Positions 34,200-40,359 of a stretch of DNA of 40,359 nucleotides are shown piece after piece. The stretch's first letter is position 1, and each line of letters begins with the position of its first letter. Under the pieces are notes generated by a model. The model was not told the DNA's origin and did no database searches. It saw only the letters and a list, made by a program, of their open reading frames with translations. Both the position numbers and the translations under genes were made by a program. The stretch comes from Alphaproteobacteria bacterium (GTDB lineage Bacteria; Pseudomonadota; Alphaproteobacteria; CAAHEQ01; UBA3637), in assembly GCA_028696805.1 (NCBI GenBank), contig JAQVGI010000003.1, forward strand, positions 1-40,359, read 5' to 3'.

Positions 34200-34937
34200 A
34201 TGATTCAAGATAAGCTGTCGTCCGATAATTGTTTTTTTTGTGATAATAATAAATTTTATCAGGTTAAGAAACTTGAAGAAATAAGTTCAAAATTTTATGA
34301 AACTAGCGAGATTTATGGAAATGAACATGGAATGACGAGCTTTGATGATATTTATGGAGCAAAAATATGGAAAACTTATCAAGAAGAAGTTATCCCTTTA
34401 ATCAAATTGGCTAAAAAAATTAAAGCAACTGCAATTTGTTTTACGGGATCTTCTAACCTTCCTTATGATGCTATATTTAAATTATCAAACAACACTCTTC
34501 AAAAAATTGAATGTGTAACAACGATAGATGGTTATCTGGGAGATCTGGAACATGAAGTCTATAAAAGAGGAGAAGTAGTATTACGTGGGCCACATACAGG
34601 AAGTGATGGGTTTTGCAAAAGTTATGGAATAACAGGCACTAAAATCAATAGAAAAATGAGGGGATATAATGCCAACAATGAAGATCCCGAAGATAATATG
34701 ATTAACACAGAGCGTTATTGTGTTCAGGATATGAAAAGAATTCAAAAAAAGTTTTCAAAAAAATATAAAGGCTGTTGGCTTTTAGTAACAACAGACCATA
34801 TTCTCGCCCCCTATGAGAATGAGTTTCTCTCTGGTATAAAGAAAAGTATTAGAAACGCTTTCAATAATCCCTTTGAAAAAATCTTTTTATGTAATAAAGA
34901 TATTGGAAAAGAGTTTATTGAACAGATTTTTAATTGA
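34200..34937 (+). CDS. AT-rich orphan protein, unknown
   Basis: The 245-residue product starts at ATG 34200 with AGGAGA at 5-6 bases. It begins MIQDKLSSDNCFFCDNNKFY, with a CxxC pair that might bind zinc, and includes YGAKIWKTYQEEVIPLIKLA, TAICFTGSSNLPYDAIFKLS and RGPHTGSDGFCKSYGITGTK. The C-terminal half has KYKGCWLLVTTDHILAPYEN. It reads as a soluble alpha/beta protein, but I do not recognise a family. The AT-rich composition, unlike tyrS next door, and the broken GNAT gene on its left suggest recent insertion. Confidence 0.7.
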   Translation: MIQDKLSSDNCFFCDNNKFYQVKKLEEISSKFYETSEIYGNEHGMTSFDDIYGAKIWKTYQEEVIPLIKLAKKIKATAICFTGSSNLPYDAIFKLSNNTLQKIECVTTIDGYLGDLEHEVYKRGEVVLRGPHTGSDGFCKSYGITGTKINRKMRGYNANNEDPEDNMINTERYCVQDMKRIQKKFSKKYKGCWLLVTTDHILAPYENEFLSGIKKSIRNAFNNPFEKIFLCNKDIGKEFIEQIFN

Positions 34938-34993
34938 TACAACTACCTCCTTGATCACTAACCGAATGCGACGAAACAGATTATCCTGCGGTA

Positions 34994-36199
34994 TTACCGG
35001 ACGACCTTGAAAAATCCGAGCTTGCCGATTTTCACTTCCAGCGGCGCGGAGACGTCCCAGCTTTGCCTTTCATCCGCGCATTTCACGCCGTTGACGCTCG
35101 CGGCATTCTGGGCGATCAGGCGCCTGATTTCGCCGTTGGATTTGCCTGGCATGCACGCCTTGACGATGTCAAACAACGCGGCCGGCGTTTTCCCGAGTGA
35201 AATCTCCGGCGCATCCGCGGGGAAATCTTTTTTGGAAAACGTATCGATGAAATGCGCGCGCGCTTTTTCGGCCGCGGCCGTTCCGTGGAAGATCTCAACG
35301 ATTTCCACCGCCGCGAACATCTTGGCGTCCCGCGGATTGCCCACGATATCCAGCGCCTCTATTTCGGCCAGCGGAATCCGCGTGTTCCAGCGCAGCAGCC
35401 GGTCTATCATCTCGTCGGGCATCGCCATGATCTGCCCGAACATCGTCTCGGCGCCGGTGTTCAGAAAAACGCCTATCCCGCGCGACTTCGACATCATCGG
35501 CTCGCCGGTCACCGGATGATTCATCAGCTGGGCGATCAGGCAGAACTTTTCCTTGCCCAGTTTCGTCTTGACGAATTGCCGCCCCAGCAGCGCGTTGAAA
35601 GTCTGATCCGTTCCGCACACCTCCACATCCGCATTCAGGGCGACCGAATCGAACGCCTGAAACAACGGGTATGAGAACTCGTGCAGGTGAACCGGCTTGT
35701 TCTCCGCGATTCGCTTTTGGAACATGTCGCGTTCAAGCATCCGCTGAACGGTCGTCTGCGACTGCAGCTCCAAGAACTCGGCAATCGTCAGCTTATCCAG
35801 CCAGGCGCTATTAAACACAATGTGCGGCGGATTGACGGCGGCGTCGAAATCCATCAGGTTCCGCACCTGGTTTATCCAATCTTTGGCATTGGCGATCGTC
35901 TGCGCGCGCGTCAGCGGCCGCCGCGCCGATTTTTGCGCGCTCGGGTCGCCGATGCAGGCGGTGAAATCCCCGAACAGGACGAAAACCTTGTGCCCCAGCT
36001 TCCTCAAATCCTCCATAACCATGAAGTTTTGAGCATGCCCCAGATGTAGCGCCGTATTCGTCGGGTCGAATCCGCCATAGATGTTCAGCGGGCGGGAGAG
36101 GGCTTCCCGGATGAAGGCGTCTTTCGTCGGCAAAACATCCACGATCAGCCCGCGGTCAAAAATCGCGTTTAATTGTTTCAATTGTTCAGAGGGTGTCAT
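34994..36199 (-). CDS. tyrS: Tyrosyl-tRNA synthetase
   Basis: The 401-residue product charges tRNA-Tyr. The class I HIGH motif is LHLGH in GGFDPTNTALHLGHAQNF and the KMSKS motif is MMSKS in GEPMMSKSRGIGVFL (first Lys replaced by Met). Tyr-binding region: FQAFDSVALNADVEVCGTDQ then TFN. The C-terminal S4 RNA-binding domain reads KSNGEIRRLIAQNAASVNGV. Start ATG 36199 follows AAAAAGGA at 6-7 bases. The upstream 200 bases hold a leader peptide frame and a two-state terminator, described separately, which would make expression depend on Tyr-tRNA supply. Confidence 0.93.
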   Translation of the reverse strand: MTPSEQLKQLNAIFDRGLIVDVLPTKDAFIREALSRPLNIYGGFDPTNTALHLGHAQNFMVMEDLRKLGHKVFVLFGDFTACIGDPSAQKSARRPLTRAQTIANAKDWINQVRNLMDFDAAVNPPHIVFNSAWLDKLTIAEFLELQSQTTVQRMLERDMFQKRIAENKPVHLHEFSYPLFQAFDSVALNADVEVCGTDQTFNALLGRQFVKTKLGKEKFCLIAQLMNHPVTGEPMMSKSRGIGVFLNTGAETMFGQIMAMPDEMIDRLLRWNTRIPLAEIEALDIVGNPRDAKMFAAVEIVEIFHGTAAAEKARAHFIDTFSKKDFPADAPEISLGKTPAALFDIVKACMPGKSNGEIRRLIAQNAASVNGVKCADERQSWDVSAPLEVKIGKLGFFKVVR

Positions 36200-36225
36200 A
36201 AAAAATCCTTTTTCAAAAATGTCGA

Positions 36226-36300
36226 TAAAAAAATCGGCCTTGCCTTTTATCCCTTAAAGTGCAAAGCCGATTGTTGTTTTTCGATCGAACACTTTAAGGG
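36226..36300 (-). promoter_or_regulatory. Transcription attenuator of tyrS (terminator / antiterminator)
   Basis: On the minus strand four arms follow each other. Arm 1 is CCCTTAAAGTG (36300-36290); arm 2 is AATCGGCTTTGC (36272-36261); arm 3 is CACTTTAAGGG (36261-36251); arm 4 is GCAAGGCCGATT (36243-36232), then a T-run to 36227. Arms 2:4 form a 12-bp Rho-independent terminator with a 17-base loop containing arm 3. Arms 1:3 form a perfect 11-bp stem enclosing arm 2, so the two states compete. The leader-peptide stop codon lies in arm 1. The arms and pairing are seen; the regulatory role is inference. Confidence 0.8.
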
Positions 36301-36383
36301 CGCATATAGCGATAGTAGGCGCAAACGCTCGCCTGCCCCGCAACAACCATACCCTCGAAAATATCCTGATGCATCTGCCTCAT
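36294..36383 (-). CDS. Tyr-rich leader peptide of tyrS
   Basis: The 29-codon frame ATG 36383 to TAA 36294 has AAGGGA 5 bases upstream. The peptide begins MRQMHQDIFEGMVVAGQASV and ends CAYYRYMRP. Three Tyr codons (TAC TAT CGC TAT) fall at codons 23, 24 and 26, shortly before the stop, which is inside arm 1 of the attenuator. A ribosome stalled at the Tyr codons would leave arm 1 free, forming 1:3 and preventing the terminator. A ribosome at the stop would cover arm 1 and let 2:4 form. A -10-like TATACT lies at 36406-36401. Too short for statistical proof, but position and content fit. Confidence 0.72.
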   Translation of the reverse strand: MRQMHQDIFEGMVVAGQASVCAYYRYMRP

Positions 36384-36503
36384 GTGTATCCCTTGGGGAT
36401 AGTATAGGCGCCACAAATCATCCTTTTCCCGCTCGCCGCCCACAAAAATCCGCCGCAGACCGCACGGATAACGGCCTCTCGCACCCTATCCTTAAAATAC
36501 AAA

Positions 36504-36531
36504 AAATCCTGCCAACGCAATGGCAAGATTT
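36504..36531 (-). terminator. Minus-strand terminator-like hairpin at the head of the Cys-rich gene
   Basis: On the minus strand AAATCTTGCCA-ttgcgt-TGGCAGGATTT followed by TTTTG-TATTTT: an 11-bp stem with one G-T and a T-run. It faces away from the plus-strand gene at 36549 and lies just in front of it. It may end an antisense transcript or be left from a gene that once occupied the DNA now to its right. Confidence 0.6.
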
Positions 36532-36548
36532 CCAAATGGTGGTGCAGT

Positions 36549-37763
36549 ATGGTGATTGTCGGCGTCCTGACGATTGCCGGAATTGCCGGATACAGATACG
36601 CGGTGGATAAGAACGCCGTGGACGCGGCGGTCGATGTCGTCAATAAGTTTTTGGTTCTCTGCCACGCGCACAAGCAGAATAATGCGGCCGAGGATTGCTC
36701 CGCCGTCCTGAACGAACTGGCGCTGGACGCGGACCGGTATAACTACTACGACAACGTGGACAGGGAAGAGTTCGGCATCATCATTGCGGATGTGCCGCAG
36801 AAAGTCTGCACGCAGCTGATCGGCATAGACTGGGGCGACGTGGTGGTTCAAAAGGTGATCGGGGAGGCGATGCTGACGCCGTTCCCGAACGCGGCGGCCT
36901 GCGACGAGCCGACGGCGATGGCTTTTTCCGACACCACCATCATCGAGCCCTGCGACAGCGGAAACAAGTGTGGCGCGACATGCTGCGCGCATGCGTCCAG
37001 CACATGCTCGGGGGAGACGTGCCTCCTGCCGAACGGATGCCCGGAGAGCGCGCCGCTGAAACATGCAGACAGCGGCTTGTGCTATTCCTGCGACACCCCC
37101 GTTATGGTTCTCACGCGGCCGGGCGCCGCGTCCTGCACCTCCGTTTGTCCCGCCCGATCCTGGAAGAGCGATGTGTGCGTTCTATGCCCCGAAGGCATGA
37201 CATTGGTTCAGCATTATTGCACGAAGACATGCGCCGCCGGCGAAACGTTCGTTTGCAATAACGCCGGGAAGCAGCTTTGCAGATGCTGTCTGTCGGACAA
37301 GCCCAAACTGGTCAATGACGAATGCGTCGCCGCCACCACGGCGTGCAATTCCGTCGGCGGCTGCCCGGCGGGGCAATTCTGCAATTACGACGGCGCGTAT
37401 ACGCCGAACGTCTGCATGCCGATCAACCCGCAGACGGCGGAGGTCGGCGGCGTTACGTATTATTTCAATACGCTGAACGACTTGACCTCCTGGTGCCGCG
37501 GCGCGGATAACGGGATCAACTGCCTCTGGGGATATTTGGCGCGCAACGGCGCCAGCAGCTGGTGCGCCGGGATAGGCAAGCGGCTGCTGACATCCGCCGA
37601 ACTGGTCGCGGCGACGGATGGCTTGAAAAATATCCTGCCCAGAGGAGGATATGGACCGCACTTGTATTGGACATCGAACGGCGCCGTCAATTTGGATACC
37701 AAGGCCATCGATTCGGCGCGCCCGGACGGGTATGCGTGGAAAGGCGGCGTTGTCTGCAGGTAG
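36549..37763 (+). CDS. Cys-rich pilin-like protein with damaged or absent N-terminal leader
   Basis: The 404-residue frame begins MVIVGVLTIAGIAGYRYAVD, the inner part of a type IV pilin helix, but the prepilin leader, cleavage Gly and Glu+5 are missing. The frame is open upstream to 36408 without a start codon, and no ribosome site precedes 36549. Residues to about 130 are pilin-like (NVP/DVPQKVCTQLIGIDW-type block, as in the copies at 11573 and 12765). About 140-290 is a Cys-rich region (32 Cys in the whole protein) of EGF-like spacing. The end (SSWCAGIGKRLLTSAELVAA, YGPHLYWTSNG) recalls the DUF1566/FISUMP type of domain in surface proteins. Either a silent cassette, a 5'-truncated pseudogene, or a gene with an unusual start. 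Confidence 0.7.
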   Translation: MVIVGVLTIAGIAGYRYAVDKNAVDAAVDVVNKFLVLCHAHKQNNAAEDCSAVLNELALDADRYNYYDNVDREEFGIIIADVPQKVCTQLIGIDWGDVVVQKVIGEAMLTPFPNAAACDEPTAMAFSDTTIIEPCDSGNKCGATCCAHASSTCSGETCLLPNGCPESAPLKHADSGLCYSCDTPVMVLTRPGAASCTSVCPARSWKSDVCVLCPEGMTLVQHYCTKTCAAGETFVCNNAGKQLCRCCLSDKPKLVNDECVAATTACNSVGGCPAGQFCNYDGAYTPNVCMPINPQTAEVGGVTYYFNTLNDLTSWCRGADNGINCLWGYLARNGASSWCAGIGKRLLTSAELVAATDGLKNILPRGGYGPHLYWTSNGAVNLDTKAIDSARPDGYAWKGGVVCR

Positions 37764-37778
37764 GAAATGTCGGGCGGT

Positions 37779-40250
37779 TCAGTCCGCCGGCTTGAACGGA
37801 AAGGCGGCCAGCAGCCGGTCGCAGATCGCGTCTATCTCCGGCAACCTGCTCCGGTGATGCGCGACGATTGCGTCGATCTGCTCGTCTGTTATCGGATGCT
37901 CCCAGGGGCGCAGCGGCGCCGCCGCCGGCGTTTCGAAAACGGAATCGTAATCGGCGAACTTGAAATCGGACACGACCGGCTTGCGCGACAGAATCATCCG
38001 CCGGTTCGGAATGCCGAAGCTGTCCGCGACGATCAGCCCGTGCAGCCCGGACGACACGATGACGCGGCACGCGGCGATTTTGCGCAGCGCGTCGGGCATG
38101 CTCATGGTCGCGTCGATGACGACGCAGGAATGCTTTTTCAACCGCCGCGCCGATTCCGCGAACATCGGCAGCTCGGAATGGTGTGGGATGAATCCGACAT
38201 CGTATTCCTTTTCAATGCCCGAGATGTCGAAGAAGCGCCCGACCAGCAGGCCGGGGTCGCCCAGCGCGATGTCGCCGAGATCCCGCCCGAGGATTTTTGC
38301 GCAGCGCTCCTTGGATAATTTTCCGCGCAGCGCGGCGAACTCCATCGGCGCGGCGAACGACTCCGGCGCCGCCGCATCCCCGCCGAATTCACCGGGATGC
38401 GCCAGAAAGCCGCTGCCCCAGACTTTGACCGGGTTCTGCATTTTGGGCATAGTGTCGCGCGCCAGGAAAAACTGATCCAGCAGCGACCCGACCGCGATGA
38501 AATTGCACCGCGAAAAATGCGTGTTCATGTGCCGGATTTTCAGCGCTTTCAGAATCAGGTAGTTCAGCTGATCTCCCAAATTGTTGACGCCGTTCCACAC
38601 GAAGATCTTGACCGGCGGCGTTTCCAGCTTCGGCGCGTGCGCCCGCGGGTGCAGCGTCTGGCGCGTGGAGGCCGCGTATTTCGTCTCGACATCCTCGACC
38701 ATCGCCAGGCAGTTCCGCTCGAACGAGCGCGCGAACCGCCGGATGTCGAACAGCGGCGCGGTCTTGATGTTATGCTCGACGCGGGCGCGCAGCTGTTTCA
38801 GCTTGTCGGGATGCGCCGCCAGGTCGACGACTTTGTCCTCGTATTCCTTCAAGTCCTTGCAAATCAGATCCGGCATGTCCAGCGCCGTCAGCAGGCTTCC
38901 CCCGACGCGGCTTTGGAACGTATCGCCGGGGCAGGTGATGCCCGGGCACCCCATATACAGCGCCTCCAAGAAAGTCGTGTGCGCGTTGTAATACTCGGTG
39001 TCCAGAAACAAATCGGCCAGCAGGTAGCGCCCCAGGTGCTCGGCGTGCGGCAGCATTTCCGTCAGCATGATGCGATCGGCGCCGATATGCCGCTTGTCGA
39101 ACTCTTTCAGGATGTTGGATTCGATGAACGGGCTGACCTTGTAAAACCACAAAACGGCTTTCGGGACGCGCTTCAAAATCCGCGCCCACAGGTCGAAATA
39201 ATTTGGCGTGTATTTGTAGGAATTGTTGAAGCAGCACAGCACGACCGCGTCGTCCGGAATGCCGAAATGCTTGCGCAGGTATGTGTTTTGGGGCAGCTCG
39301 ATCTTGCTGTCCGTCATCCGGTGCGTCGGTTCCAGATACAGGATTTTCTCCTTGTAGAACCGCTGCTCGGACGGCGGCACGCAGTAGGTGTCCGCGAACA
39401 GGTAATCGACGCCCGGAATACCGCCTAGCGTCCCCAGGAAGCCCAGGAAAGTCGCCTGCGCGGGCGCCGGCTGGTAGGTCAGCACCGCCAGCGGGTGGTT
39501 CATCGTCAGGCCGTTCACATCGATCAGGACGTCTATCCCGTCCGCGTGGATGCGCTGGGCCACCGCGGCGGGCGGCATGCCCTCGACCTGCGCGACGAAA
39601 TCCACGGCGCCATACATCCTTTTCTGCGGCCAGCATTCCTTCGGATCCGGGAAAATATCATACAGGTAGACCTCGAACAGATTGCGGTCGAGCGTTTCGA
39701 GCAGCTCGCCGAGGACGAACCCCGTCGGGTGGTGCCGGAAATCGCCGCCGATGAACCCCAGCTTGATTTTGCGGTCCCGATACGTCCGGCCCTGGAACGA
39801 AAACATCATCGGCTTGGGTGCCAACTCGGGCGTCCGTTTGACGAAGCGTTCGGCATTCAGCATCAGTTGGCGGTTGTCCATCGGCATCGACAGCGCCAGA
39901 AAGGGCGGTATCAGACCGAGAAGGTTCTCCTCTTTCATCAGCACGTCAAAGACGGCGGCCTGACCCTCCCAAAACATGTACTTTTTCTGCAATTCCATCA
40001 GCATCATATAGACGGCTAGCGCCGCGTCCTTGCCTTGCAGGCGGATAATATGGCGCAGGACATTGCTCGCCTCATACGGCTTTTCCAGAGCCGTATACAT
40101 CCGCGCGATTGAAAAAAGGATATTTATGGCGTTCCTGTCTTGCGCCAAGATTTCTTTGTAAAGACACAACGCGTCCGAGAAGCGCTTTGCCTCGGCCAAC
40201 GCGTCCGCCTGCATGGTCAATCTGACATGTTCATCCATCGACGCGTTCAT
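37779..40250 (-). CDS. TPR - SPINDLY/OGT-like glycosyltransferase fused to polysaccharide pyruvyl transferase
   Basis: The 823-residue product starts at ATG 40250 (GGAG upstream; a TTG at 40316 would add 22 residues). Residues 1 to about 120 are TPR-like helices. About 160-520 is an OGT/SPINDLY (GT41) catalytic region: LGFIGGDFRHHPTGFVLGEL, VLIDVNGLTMNHPLAVLTYQ, PAQATFLGFLGTLGGIPGVD, CCFNNSYKYTPNYFDLWARI, TTFLEALYMGCPGITCPGDT. About 550-820 is a polysaccharide pyruvyl transferase-like domain: VKIFVWNGVNNLGDQLNYLI, VKVWGSGF, GDIALGDPGLLVG, VIVSSGLHGLIVADSFGIPN. It probably modifies surface glycans or glycoproteins, perhaps the neighbouring Cys-rich pilin-like proteins. The fusion order is unusual. 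Confidence 0.85.
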   Translation of the reverse strand: MNASMDEHVRLTMQADALAEAKRFSDALCLYKEILAQDRNAINILFSIARMYTALEKPYEASNVLRHIIRLQGKDAALAVYMMLMELQKKYMFWEGQAAVFDVLMKEENLLGLIPPFLALSMPMDNRQLMLNAERFVKRTPELAPKPMMFSFQGRTYRDRKIKLGFIGGDFRHHPTGFVLGELLETLDRNLFEVYLYDIFPDPKECWPQKRMYGAVDFVAQVEGMPPAAVAQRIHADGIDVLIDVNGLTMNHPLAVLTYQPAPAQATFLGFLGTLGGIPGVDYLFADTYCVPPSEQRFYKEKILYLEPTHRMTDSKIELPQNTYLRKHFGIPDDAVVLCCFNNSYKYTPNYFDLWARILKRVPKAVLWFYKVSPFIESNILKEFDKRHIGADRIMLTEMLPHAEHLGRYLLADLFLDTEYYNAHTTFLEALYMGCPGITCPGDTFQSRVGGSLLTALDMPDLICKDLKEYEDKVVDLAAHPDKLKQLRARVEHNIKTAPLFDIRRFARSFERNCLAMVEDVETKYAASTRQTLHPRAHAPKLETPPVKIFVWNGVNNLGDQLNYLILKALKIRHMNTHFSRCNFIAVGSLLDQFFLARDTMPKMQNPVKVWGSGFLAHPGEFGGDAAAPESFAAPMEFAALRGKLSKERCAKILGRDLGDIALGDPGLLVGRFFDISGIEKEYDVGFIPHHSELPMFAESARRLKKHSCVVIDATMSMPDALRKIAACRVIVSSGLHGLIVADSFGIPNRRMILSRKPVVSDFKFADYDSVFETPAAAPLRPWEHPITDEQIDAIVAHHRSRLPEIDAICDRLLAAFPFKPAD

Positions 40251-40270
40251 CGGAGCTCCATTCCGTTTTA

Positions 40271-40359
40271 TCAAAAACAGCTCGGATACGTCAGGCCGCT
40301 GCATCCATTCGAACAATATGGGCCGCTGGCGCCGCAGGCGGCGTCATACCATTGGTTGC
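40271..40359 (-). CDS. C-terminal end of a Cys-rich protein (cut by window edge)
   Basis: The last 29 codons of a frame entering from the right end: NQWYDAACGASGPYCSNGCS then GLTYPSCF, stop TGA at 40273-40271. Four Cys in 28 residues and Gly/Ser/Tyr spacing match the style of the Cys-rich part of the gene at 36549. It ends 21 bases before the glycosyltransferase start, so the two are likely co-transcribed. Too short to identify a family. Confidence 0.5.
   Translation of the reverse strand, partial: NQWYDAACGASGPYCSNGCSGLTYPSCF

Noticed and set aside
36200-36410. T-box riboswitch upstream of tyrS
   Set aside because: No T-box consensus (AGGGUGGNACCGCG) or specifier loop is visible; the leader peptide with competing stems explains the region better.

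Overview
The window looks like chromosome of a GC-rich, Gram-negative alphaproteobacterium, probably an uncultured host-associated lineage. The supports are an alphaproteobacterial-type LexA operator (GTTC-N7-GTTC on the minus strand) at recA, lpxC and lgt (outer membrane and lipoproteins), a CarD regulator, and housekeeping genes in alphaproteobacterial style. The assignment to class is an inference; no 16S gene is present. Most genes are GC-rich. AT-rich patches at about 6.72-7.80 kb, 33.1-33.55 kb and 34.1-34.98 kb carry unrelated orphan genes and look acquired.

Layout. 0-3.7 kb (minus): mrcA, prfB and a DUF47/PhoU-like gene in one overlapping operon; prfB carries a programmed +1 frameshift site. 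3.8-6.7 kb (plus): a membrane protein with a histone-like Lys/Ala tail, dtd, a 50-residue protein and murA. 6.7-9.4 kb: an AT-rich membrane protein, a small protein, and LexA-controlled recA. 9.4-13.2 kb: a short alanyl-tRNA synthetase with a coupled small gene (minus), then pilin / truncated CCA-adding enzyme / pilin (plus). 13.2-18.9 kb: a sugar nucleotidyltransferase, pgeF, lgt, a DUF2147 protein, grpE, a lipoprotein, lpxC and a VirB2-like small membrane protein. 19.1-28.1 kb (plus): a type IVb pilus assembly operon of the R64/Tcp kind (OmpA-like protein, pilL-like, pilN secretin, pilO, pilP, pilQ ATPase, pilR). 28.1-32.6 kb: DUF502, rplU-rpmA, a methyltransferase, obgE, a histone-H1-like peptide, rsfS, a lipoprotein and carD. 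32.7-35 kb: a CAU tRNA whose 3' end is duplicated 195 bp downstream, then an accessory patch with a deoxyribosyltransferase-like gene, a broken acetyltransferase and an AT-rich orphan. 35-40.3 kb: tyrS with its leader, a Cys-rich pilin-like gene lacking a normal N-terminus, a large glycosyltransferase-pyruvyltransferase fusion, and the tail of another Cys-rich protein.

The most interesting element is upstream of tyrS. A 29-codon open frame with a Tyr-rich end (Tyr-Tyr-Arg-Tyr) has its stop codon inside one arm of an 11-bp stem. The other arm of that stem lies in the loop of a strong Rho-independent terminator placed just before tyrS. This is the architecture expected for ribosome-mediated transcription attenuation responding to Tyr-tRNA. 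Other points of note are a lysine-rich peptide ending in an A10 run that could be read by a -1 shift into rsfS, which lacks a good start of its own; a pilus operon whose pilin genes are scattered and mixed with translation genes; and a short AlaRS that resembles those of candidate-phyla bacteria.

All functional statements come from reading the sequence and from remembered family motifs; no database search was run.
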